The notes under the pieces are model-generated. The model saw nothing but the letters and a program-made list of their open reading frames with translations, was not told the DNA's origin and ran no database searches. From Tetrapyrgos nigripes (Eukaryota > Basidiomycota > Agaricomycetes > Agaricales > Campanellaceae), in assembly GCA_013368315.1 (NCBI GenBank), contig JAACJM010000300.1:1-64000 (forward strand): a DNA stretch of 64,000 nucleotides, written 5' to 3'. Of the stretch, positions 33,916-43,500 are shown one piece after another. The position numbers and the translations under genes were made by a program. The number at the start of each line of letters is the position of its first letter. The first letter of the stretch is position 1.

Positions 33916-35209
33916 GGCGGAAATGGGTAGTATTGCAAAAGTGCTCAGTAGTTCGAGGTTCAGGCTTCCCTTTGTTTAAAAATCATCACCCAAGTTCAAT
34001 CCTCATCATGATGAATGTATTTCTATCTCCTTTCGCGTTACCTCCCTCTCCCTCTCCCTCACTGCATCTCTTCACGCCCTCGTACAAAACCAATGTAGTC
34101 AATATGTCAGTGCGGACCATTTTATACAGCGGCAGGCCCTTTAGGGACTCTTTCTTATAATCTGAGGCTTCCGCGTGTGGCAATTTGGATATACGATTTT
34201 CTCGAGATTTTCTCACTAATTTCTGGCTCGGAATACTTAACCACCAAAGCCATTCCTTGCCACGAATCAGGCCTTGAATTCAAGGATGTAGGCTGCGTGT
34301 AACGCGTACTTCCTAATACGGACGACTATATAGTTTACATATCTATTCACACGCCTTCTAGTATATAAGCCACTCTCGTAGTACTTAGAATTATCTTTTA
34401 TTCTTACCATCGCCTGTCGTGCTTGTACCTAGGAACATTTATAAAACCTGTTCTGGCTTAGGTTTTGAGCATTGGGCTCGGTGAGAATATCTACATATCA
34501 ACTTTACACTGCGGGTGATCTTGGAGTAGCCCCAGGCTGCTCCAGAGAGGGATGCCTACACGAACATGGTGGCGTAGACCCGAGTAGCTACGACATGAGG
34601 AGGAGGAGGAGGATATTACACCAGCATACGTCCAAATACTGAACGCTGGGTTGCGGAAAGCATCCCGATGTACCTACAGTATACATCGTCGTTCCCGGGA
34701 CTATTCACCGTCACATCGAACGACAATCCGCCTCAAGGACGGCGAAGACGACATAGCAAGCAAACACCAAGCAAACAGCCGCCGCATACAAATGTACATA
34801 GTAAGTATTATCGAAATACCTACAACGAATCTCAGCTAAGTATCTAGAAATCAGCTAAGTCCTTTTCAAAGCGAATATTTAAGGAAATCGGTAAATCATA
34901 CTAAATACAGGTACGCTCAGCTATCAGGTGGTTCGGGCGCAGCTGGCAGCTCGTTACGATACACTGCTGGCTCGATTACTCTTTGGCTGACTCGATTTGC
35001 AGCCAATACCATCGAATCTCGACCTACATCAATTGCCTCAGGTCCGTCAGCACTCTTCTCAGTGTTGACATCGTATTCAGGTGCTCAAGATTGAAACTTT
35101 CATGTTGTATGTGAAATAAAGTAGCTGCTCGATGGTAACCTTCCAAAAAAAGGCAAATCTATTAGATAAGATAACGTGATAAGATATGATAAGAGGCTTT
35201 GGCCTCTAG

Positions 35210-35482
35210 TCAACTACATTCTACATCGTTTCTAGCTATTATCCTGGCATGAATTGGATTTCTAATTGAATCCACGCTCTGGTGGTACATTTCTATTTCC
35301 CACATGACACCTTGGAACAGGCCATTGGGTGATTGAAGGGGGTGCTGGCTGAGTAGCTTCCTGTGTGCTTCAAGGTTGGTTTCTCTGCCGGTTCTGACCA
35401 GTATGCCGGTATTGCAGTCAGGACATTTTAGCATGCTTTGGTTGGTGAAATGGGGGTTCTTTCCACTCTTTTTCTTGCCCAT
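35210..35482 (-). CDS. Small Cys-containing ORF, possible zinc-finger fragment
   Basis: From ATG at 35482 the minus-strand frame begins MGKKKSGKNPHFTNQSMLKC and continues PDCNTGILVRTGRETNLEAH. This CxxC…H arrangement resembles short BED- or C2H2-like proteins common as repeats in basidiomycetes. Only one half of a zinc site is visible, and the remaining 50 residues are not distinctive. Low confidence that it is expressed. Confidence 0.3.
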   Translation of the reverse strand: MGKKKSGKNPHFTNQSMLKCPDCNTGILVRTGRETNLEAHRKLLSQHPLQSPNGLFQGVMWEIEMYHQSVDSIRNPIHARIIARNDVECS

Positions 35483-37004
35483 GACTATTGGAAGGGGGGA
35501 TAAAGTGTGGTGAACGGTAAAAAGTTTCTTCAACTCAGCTTCAACTCTTCTCGTTCATTGATTTTTGAGTTTGTACATACACGGTAACTACAAATTCATC
35601 CTAGAATCTAATAGAATCCTTCAAAAAGTCTATTTGGCACCTTCCAGCATAGATCCCACCTCTCTAGGTACTGAATAGGGACTGACCCGAGGGTGCTCCG
35701 AAAAAAATTAGCAGGTCCCCCTCCACCCCCCCCCAAGGTGATGTGCCAGATATCTGGTCCACCACCCCCTTGGCTTGTTCAGCTCAATAGTGATAAGTGA
35801 GTTCACCGTAAATCAGCGACCCACTGGCTGCCTAGTGCCGTTAAATCAGATTTATCGGCTCCTTAAATCAGACCTACTTCGCACTTATCCCGCGTTTATC
35901 TGCGACTTATGCGTTAAATCAAGCTAAGAACTCATGGAGACGGCTATTTGCCTTTTTCCCCTTGCCTAAAGTTCATTCACTATCCATAGACACCAACTGG
36001 AGTAAGCAGAAGTACGGTAGGAGGATTTACACATGCTGGCCGCCTGACAGTGCATCTTTGAGCATGCTGGTACCAGGAGAACGTGAATAATATAGTCGTT
36101 TAATATGTCATGTTGATTTGAGTGGTTGCCTTTGCATTGTGTAGACCTGAGTGTGGATCTCCGAGACGTACTAGGCAATCGCTTTTGCTTCTCAAGCTAT
36201 CTTCGAAGAGGCGGAATGGAATTTGGCATTGGACAGGCTACCAAACTCAAGTGCGTCTTGCTTTCTTGTTTTTGACTCCTCTTTGCCTTCACTGTCTTGC
36301 AGAGGGCACTCCACTACGCAAGCCATCTCCCTATCCCACAAATTCCCTGGATTCTTCTCTACCATCCTCCAACCCTTCAGCTCTGGGTGTCCCGGTTTTA
36401 AGCTCACTGAACCCAAATATGAGCATGAAAGACACAGCAGCGCATGTCGAATACCGGGATGTCTGAGCCTGCGATTGCGAGCGTTTGCTCGAAGACAAGT
36501 CTTCATTCCCCCTACGTCACCGTCACCCACCATGATCACCATATCCATCCGTTGTTCATCTCGGTCTGGTTCTCGATGTTCCCGTCGCACTTTGACTCTC
36601 TCATTTTCGTTCTACGTCCCGTCAAGTCAAGGTGGGTTGGCTCTGCCTGTACGAAGAATGCCAACTTATCTCTTTCTCTCGGTATCATAGGTCTTCCGGC
36701 AACGACAGTTCCTCACGTTCTGCACATCCCCTCAAACCAAATCAAGACAGTACCTCACTTGTGATGGAAGGTGGAGGCTGCCCATGGATCATAATCTGCT
36801 GATGAACTGAAATGAAATTCACAATTGGCTAGATGAACAGAAGAGAAGCTACGTGACAGATAGGACAACTTGTCGTCTGACGACTGAAGAGTGTAGTCTT
36901 AACGGCTCTTAACGGAGAACTTACTTTGATACACGAGAACGACAGTAAACGCCGCAGTGTCCTTTCCTCATTTCCCACATTTAGTCATTCGGTCTCTCCA
37001 AGGT

Positions 37005-37011
37005 TATAAAA
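37005..37011 (+). promoter_or_regulatory. TATA box of the CFEM gene
   Basis: TATAAAA, 84 bp upstream of the ATG at 37095. A CT-rich stretch (GGTCTCTCCAAG) lies just 5' of it. Confidence 0.5.
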
Positions 37012-37094
37012 TGTGGGGTGGGACAATATCATTCCTTCTTGTGCCCACCGTTCCAAGACACCAACCCAACTCTAACACAAGTTTTCTGCCCATC

Positions 37095-38230
37095 ATGTTC
37101 TCCAGCGAACTCGTCGTCTTGTTCGGTGTTGCCATACTCACCGTCAATGCTCAAGATTCTTCCACCCCTTCGTTAACCGACAGTAGCGGTAGAGCTACAC
37201 CTACTGCTAGTAACTGTATAGTTATCTGCCTCACGCAGAATATGTCTGGTAGCAGCTGCGCGTCCGTGTAAGTTGTGTCTATCGTCTTTGTCCTAGTATA
37301 TGTTGACTGACAGCGTGCACAGTAACGACTTCCAGTGTCTCTGTACTAATGGCATCTTCCTGGCTAATGTCACTGCTTGCGTCCAAAGCCTTTGCCCGGA
37401 ACAAATAGGAAGCGTTCCTCGATTGATACAACAAGAGTGCGCTACGGGCGAGTTTTTGATCGACGTTCTTTTTCTCTTTTATTGACGCGTCTTGCTATAT
37501 TCCTATAGTCAGCGGCAGTAGCAGTAGTTCAAGCACTACATCAGCTACCAGCGGCACTGACTCTAGTACCGGATCTGCATCCAATCCCTCAGGTACCTCT
37601 CCAACCAACAGCATCTCTCGTTCAATCGTACCTACTACCACCTCCAACACTGCTTCAAACACTGCAGGTACCTCTCCAACCAACAGCATCTCCCGTTCAA
37701 TCATACCTACCAACTCCAACGCTGCTTCAAACTTTGGTGCCGCTATCGACGGTACTTCCATTCCCTCAGTCACCCCTCCCACAGACATTCCCTCAGGCAC
37801 CTCTCCCACAGACATTCCCTCAGGCACCTCTCCCACAGACAGTATCATCTCCCCATCACAATCATCCGCTTCGACATCTGCACATCATTCAACTTCCAAA
37901 ATAACTGGTGGTGCTGTTGGCGGTGTTCTATTCCTATTGTTGGCTGCTATTCTCATATTGATCAGACGTCGCCGTTCTCATGAGCAGGATTCTGAGACAG
38001 GGTCAATGGTATCACCATTCCTCGAAGGCCAGCCTCTCGATCGCGTCCCTCATACTGCCGAACTTTCAGTTACGGAGCATGTACGTCGTAAATCCGATGA
38101 AGCTATAGCGGTGCAGGCGGTGTATGTGGATAGTGGGTGGAGGATGCCTATAGGACAGGCACAAGCTCAGTTGGGTTCTTCGGATATTGTATCGATACCT
38201 CCTCCTCCTCCTCATTACACGGAGACATGA
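37095..38230 (+). CDS. CFEM-domain surface protein with Ser/Thr stalk and transmembrane helix
   Basis: Predicted 339-aa surface protein. CFEM domains of known proteins act at the fungal surface in haem or iron uptake, adhesion or signalling; which applies here is unknown. Exons 37095-37267, 37323-37447 and 37509-38230 give one uninterrupted frame. A signal peptide (MFSSELVVLFGVAILTVNAQ) is followed by the CFEM Cys pattern: CIVIC, then C (SGSSC), CLC, ACVQSLC and EC, eight Cys in all. Next comes a Ser/Thr-rich stalk with a duplicated GTSPTNSISRSI block and three IPS(G/V)T(S/P)PTD units. Then a helix GGAVGGVLFLLLAAILILI, a basic stop (RRRRSH) and a cytoplasmic tail ending PPPPPHYTET. The helix and tail separate it from GPI-anchored CFEM proteins. 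Intron 2 appears to start with GC rather than GT. Confidence 0.8.
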
Positions 38231-38349
38231 ATATTCCGGCATTTTGAATGAAGTATAGTGGCAGATGGATAATACGTAGTAGGCATTTTTCCAATCAATA
38301 TACTAAGGACAATTGCTGAACGCTTAGATACCTGGCTCACGGCAGTGGG

Positions 38350-39918
38350 TATATTACGCAATACGGAAGGTGCAAAAGGAATAATGAAAGACCCCGATGC
38401 CGATACCGAACCAGTGTAAGTTGTCTGGCATGAGGGCTTCAAATCTGAAACATGAAAATGGACGAAGAGAGATCGTTAGTGGGGTAGAGGGCGAAGGAAG
38501 CAAAGTGAAAAGGGGACCAAGAAGTGGTACTGACCTCATAACCTTAACACCCACAATAATCTCCATACTCGCAAAATACCAATCCGCCGAATCCCCTTCC
38601 CTCTTCCTCCAATTATACACCAAGTACTTCGTCACCTCCTAATGCTCTCCCTTCTTTTCGGAAGTATAGAATGACTCCAACACCCTTCTTCCCATCCTTA
38701 ACCATATTCCCCTGAACACTCTATACACTCCTCAATTGCATACACCAAGTACCAAGTACGGTTCGCATGTACAAATATCACTCCCAAAGACATCGTTTCC
38801 ATTGCATTCGTCGTGAACTCGGAGAGTAACATGGACATCGGGTGAAGAGGAGAGGAGAACAGGGTCATCAAGGATGTAGCTGGTAAAGTTACTGATTGGA
38901 GGAAGGAAGGTTTGATGTCGGGTCGAGTGATGAGTTTGGGGTATATTCCACCGACTTCTTTGAAGAGGGAAGGAGGAAGGTTTCGGAACTGTAGACGGTT
39001 AAAGAGGGAACGAGACAAGAAAGAGTGAAAGGTGACGGAGGAGAAGATTTAAAGAAGAAGTGATAAGTCAGTAACCGATGACGAAGAGAAAAATCGACGA
39101 CTCACATCCCAAACCTCTCAGCTACACCAGGCAAATACTAAACCGGCTCTACTGCCGCCTTATTCACAGCAACCTCCACCCCAGGATCAATACTCATATT
39201 CACATTCCCATCCTCCCTCTTCACCGGACAACTCTTCACCCAACATTTCCATCCACGTCAATCTCCCCTCTCCTCAGTCTCATCCTACTCGCTCAACTCG
39301 ATATGAGCGCGTGTAACCGCAATGGAAGGCCGGATATCCGATTCTTCGCCCTTTTCATGCTTGGTACGGAGCAGGTTAGCGAAGATCTGAAGAATGACCC
39401 CAAGGATCAAGAGAGACGATTTTGCCGGGTGTCCACCATGATTCGTTGGGTGGGATGTCGACGACTAGCGTGAATAGTAGAGAAGATGGGAGGGACAGAG
39501 GGTGCGAGTGCGGTAGATGAAATATGAATGGAGTGCCACCAAGAGAGTTGAGAATTTCGATGGAAGAAGAACGGGAGCAGATGGGTTCTTGGGTGAACCA
39601 GTGTAGAGAGTAGGGTTGGATACCGTGTTGGGTACGTCGGGAGAAAGCTGCTCAACCCGTCAACCAAGAATGACCTCAACATGAAACATCCAACTACTCA
39701 CCTCCCCCGCCCTCAAATTCGACACCCAACATATCTTCCCTCAAGCCCGACCCCGTAAGCGCGGTCGCTATCTTCTTTACCACTGGTAAATGGTTCAGTC
39801 CTGACTCCACCATAAGGCGCATAACCCTGCCACTGTAAAACAGGAAGTCGCCCCGGTTATTTCGAATTTTTGAATACGTGGTATGAATTTCAGTGGGCTG
39901 AGAAAAACAGGAAATGGT
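38350..39918 (-). pseudogene. Broken uracil salvage/catabolism locus: UPRT-like exon and URC1/GTP cyclohydrolase II-like exons
   Basis: Minus strand. An exon at about 39895-39694 reads EIHTTYSKIRN, GDFLFYSGRVMRLMVESGLN and HLPV, the N-terminal part of uracil phosphoribosyltransferase, ending at a GTGAG donor. Further on come URC1-type (GTP cyclohydrolase II-like) pieces: GKIVSLDPWGH near 39440, IRPSIAVTRAHIELSE near 39330, AAVEPV-stop-YLPGVAERFG near 39130 and IYPKLITRPDIKPSFL near 38920. Next is the zinc-site block HDECNGNDVFGSDICTC near 38780, matching the Cys cluster of RibA, and YLVYNWRKREGDSAD near 38615. Frames change at least three times and a Trp codon is a stop. In yeasts, URC1 and UPRTs act together in pyrimidine degradation. 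Both parts are non-functional here, and a copia LTR is inserted in the intron ahead of the UPRT exon. Confidence 0.65.
39914..39918 (+). repeat. Target-site duplication, left (ATGGT)
   Basis: ATGGT directly precedes the 5' LTR and is repeated at 46961-46965 after the 3' LTR. Five base pairs is the usual copia integrase stagger. Confidence 0.9.
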
Positions 39919-40285
39919 TGTTGAATTGGCGCATTCAGTTGCAGCCATCAACGATACCTATGTAGAACAATAATTGTAGTTATAAATAGAACAATGAGAT
40001 TATATAGACAATAAGTGTAGTACAACAATAGTGTACGAAACCAGCATTGTTCTATCAAATACAATAGAATCTTATTGTTACTCTAGTATTAGTTTACATG
40101 TATTTGTACCTCCTTAAAGGTATATAAGGACTGGTAGATAGTCCTCCAAATAACAAGTTTTATACTTAACCCACATCGCTCTACAAGCCTCTAACTAGCC
40201 TTACAAGCTACTCTTTATCAACAGGTAAGTTGCGTAGTTGCCACTGCGTTTGGTAGTGTACAAGCTGTACCATGCCTGCTTAACA
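39919..40285 (+). repeat. 5' LTR of copia copy 1
   Basis: A 367-bp LTR starting TGTTGAATT and ending CTTAACA, so TG…CA. It differs from the 3' LTR (46594-46960) at two positions that I can see, both in the last 40 bp; one is a CpG/TpG difference. TATATAA at 40121-40127 is the likely promoter. CAG/GTAAGT at 40222-40230 is a strong splice donor in the transcribed part. Confidence 0.92.
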
Positions 40286-40568
40286 GGTTATGGGCCCCGA
40301 AGGCCCTTGGGAGCGCCTTCAATGGCTGCAAACCATAGACTTCACATACTACCTGGATGGCGCCTTTGTGGCAGCCTGCATTGCCTTTAATGGCTTGACG
40401 ATATGTCCAATAGCGCAGGACTTATGTCCAGCTGCAGTTGTTGACAATCTAGGGGAGTAGTCACTGTCATGGCGCGTTCATCGCTGCCTTTCTTCACTTT
40501 CGCATGGCGCATTTAATGCTGCCTTCTAATTCTGCATATGGATAAATGCTGACAGTTGACTTCCCCAG
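40225..40568 (+). promoter_or_regulatory. Candidate leader intron spliced from the LTR to just before gag
   Basis: A consensus donor (GTAAGT at 40225) inside the LTR and an acceptor TTGACTTCCCCAG ending at 40568, with a GCTGAC branch-like motif about 18 nt upstream, would remove 344 nt. The gag ATG would then lie 12 nt after the junction. The removed part includes the primer-binding site, so spliced RNA would be mRNA only. Confidence 0.45.
40286..40297 (+). promoter_or_regulatory. Primer-binding site for a half-tRNA (initiator Met type)
   Basis: GGTTATGGGCCC starts directly after the LTR's terminal CA. It is complementary to the anticodon stem-loop of initiator tRNA-Met (GGGCCCAUAACC), the primer configuration known from Drosophila copia, where a tRNA fragment cut in the anticodon loop primes minus-strand synthesis. 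It is not complementary to a tRNA 3' CCA end. Confidence 0.7.
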
Positions 40569-40580
40569 ATATTATCAAAG

Positions 40581-43500
40581 ATGTCCTCCAACGTCCTGAT
40601 GACTACTGTCCCTGTCTTCGCCGGTGTTGATTTCAACATCTGGGCTGACATCCTTCTTGCCTGGTTGCAGGCTACTGGACTTAGTTCTGTCCTTAGCTCT
40701 GATCGCCCTGATGATGCCGAAGTGAGTACCGTCTCCCCTCTATCTGATGAAGACGTGGCGGCTCAAGCTGAGGCTATCACGGCGGCTCAAAAGAAACAGG
40801 CTGACTGGGATGAGAAGAACGATAAGGCCATTGGGTCTATCAAACTTCGTCTCTCTCCTCCCGTCCGTCAGAAGACGCTCGGAATGACTACTGCCAAGGC
40901 AATCTGGGTCTTTCTCAAGAAGACCTACGGGAAACCTGGAGTTTCCGCAATCTACACAGATTTCAAACGTGCTACCTCCATCATCATTCCTAATGACGCC
41001 AATCCTAGTGCTGCAGTCGAGCTTATTCGCATGCACTTTGATAGGGTTAGTGCCGCCGGTGTTCCTGCTGACAACTCCTCAGCCACTTCCATTACAAAAG
41101 TCGCCAACTTCCTCATCGTTATGTTCATCATCTCCAAACTTCCTCCAAGATACGAGTATCTCATCAACCAGTATACTCAATGTTCTATCAAACAGATTGA
41201 TGGACAAAGTCTCGATGAACTTCAAAGCGAGATTGTCAATATTTGGGAATCTCGCCAAGGAGCTTTCAAGGGGCCTTCAGGGAAAGCCCATGCCAACCGT
41301 CTTTCAGCTGTCAAGCGAAAGGACGGTAACCCTAGTTTCCAACAGCAGCAGCAGCAGCGCCCTAGTGGCAGCAGCAGCAGCGCTAATGGAGCCAACGGCT
41401 CTAATGGAAATAACAAGGGAAAGGGAAAGGGAAAGGGCAAAGGAAAAGCTCATTTCCGCCGAGGAGGTCGAGCTGGAAAGTTTGAACAGGCTAAGAGACA
41501 GGGCCGGGCACATCTCGTCCATGAAGACATGTCTCCCATGATGCACACAGTCACCGTCGTCGACACGCCCGCTGCAGTTGATACCCGTAAGCCATTCTTT
41601 ATGGAAACGGAAAAGCCTTTTGATGCCTTCTTCACAGGTACCAAAAGAGCTATCAACCTTGCACACGATATTGGCGCTAGACAATCTGGTGAGACTGTCG
41701 CTACTCTTGAAGATATCGTCATGTCTCATCCCGATCCTTCCTCCTCCACTTCACTTACTCCTGCTCCTCGTCCCAAACGCACTCTCACGGAACGCATCTA
41801 TTGGAATAATCTCCAATCATCTTCTGATGGATGGGGTGATGCTGGTAACTGGAATGGTTGGAACGGTGAATACCCGGAACTCAGACCGGTTCAGATGCCG
41901 ATATGGCATGCGCTCAAGGAGAAGATGCCAGTTGGAACGAGGACACTCTGGTGAACACTTCGGAACTCGGAAGTGTTTGGCTCCACAATGACGGAGTCAG
42001 GTGTAAAGGTTTCTCAGGACATCCGGAGCCCTGTTCCACTTAAGCAGATCCTGCTGCCGAGATGATGGAGTGCGCAATACACCTTGGGGAGAGGTTCCAG
42101 AATCCCGAGGATTCCCTACACATCTATGGGGAACCACTCAGAGCAGCACTGAACACCGTTGCCCCAATGGGCACTCTTTCACTGGCCCAACACATTGCTG
42201 CAGCCCGCAGCGAGATGCAAAGTGGCTCACTTCCTGCACATCCCAATGGCACGACCACTCAATCCTTACCGTCCAGCCGTGTTGCAAGCCCAACACCTGG
42301 AACGACTTCAACGGGATGGGAATGGCTGACTCCACATCTCCAAAACGAGGATGGAAGGTACGACGAGCTGATCGATTGGCAGCGAGACGCAACAATCGAA
42401 CTAGGAGGGATGGAATTACCCTCCAGGGCTCCAACTCCGAGTTCAATGCCAGAACTCCGAAGCATGTCTCCGAGCCTATCCGAAACCAGCGACCTCGAGT
42501 ACATGTCGACTCCGCCATCGCTCGGCAGGATGAGTCTTCCTACATCACCCCTAGAGGACACCTCATCGTACGGAATTCCAAGTCCACGACCTTCTACCCC
42601 CGCCATGGTTACCGTCAATGCCGCAAATAATTATGGCTGGTCCTTAGACTCTGAAGTCTCCGGTATGGACAATGGTTATCTCAGGTCAGATCTCAATTCA
42701 GATCTTATGAATAAAAGTACTGATGCGCTTTTTCCAGCAGCTTGTAATTTGGAAGCAGGTTCTTCATGTATATATTTATTACATACCGCTCCTCTGGGCT
42801 TAACAACTCCTTTTATTTATAATGATCTGTACACTAGCCCTGGCGGCAACAATAAATATTTATGTGCCTGTGGCACTCTGTTCTCACTCAGAAGTGTAAG
42901 AAAAAGAGATCTGATACTGTCAAAATCCACTTCGGTGATGGATGGTTACTTGATTCTGGAGCATCAGCGCATTTTACGTTCGACATCAATGACTTTGTTG
43001 AATTGAGTTATATAAAACCAATTCCAGTGAAAACTGCCAATGGATTCACAAACATTCGTGCATCTGGAACAGTCCTGATCTCTCAACGTAAAAGAGTTAT
43101 GAAATTATATCCGGTCTATTACATTCCTGATCTAAATCAACGACTCTTATCTGTCGGTCAATTCTTAAATGACAACATGTTTATGCACGGTAACTCCGAT
43201 CATATCACCATTTCGAGAAATACAACATTCTTGACTTTCTCAAAGCATATACCGGAAGAAACGCTATACTATCTTCCACACAAATCGAAAATTGTCGCTT
43301 CTAAAGCCAATCTTTTGATTTATCTTATCAACTACGAGATCTTACATTGTCGTATAGGGCATCCTTCTCACGATGTTCTAAAACATGTCCGACAACACAC
43401 CCTTGGCACTCCTGAATTCATTATTCCAAAGGAACTTCCTTTGTGCAAAGGCTGTCTTGAAGGCAAAACTCCCAGACAGGCTTACCCTCCTAGCGAACGA

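Larger units (their letters stand above)
33916..37094. other. Intergenic with scattered fragments
   Basis: About 34518-34610 is a diverged copy of the GGAGTAGCC…GGCTGCTCC hairpin repeat also present in both inner arms (8675-8740 and 11470-11545). At 36190-36480 there are two plausible exon-like pieces around a GTGCGT..TTGCAG intron (AEWNLALDRLPN then ALHYASHLPIPQIPWILLYH), but the following sequence is broken and I do not recognise the family. A C9 run lies near 35727. The rest shows nothing. Confidence 0.35.

Noticed and set aside
36190..36770. A complete gene with exons at 36122-36764
   Set aside because: Two exon-like pieces read well, but the downstream frames are broken and no family is recognised, so it is left as a fragment in intergenic DNA.
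37495..37848. Minus-strand 117-codon frame with EVPEGMSVG repeats
   Set aside because: Antisense to the Thr/Ser/Pro repeats of the CFEM protein stalk.
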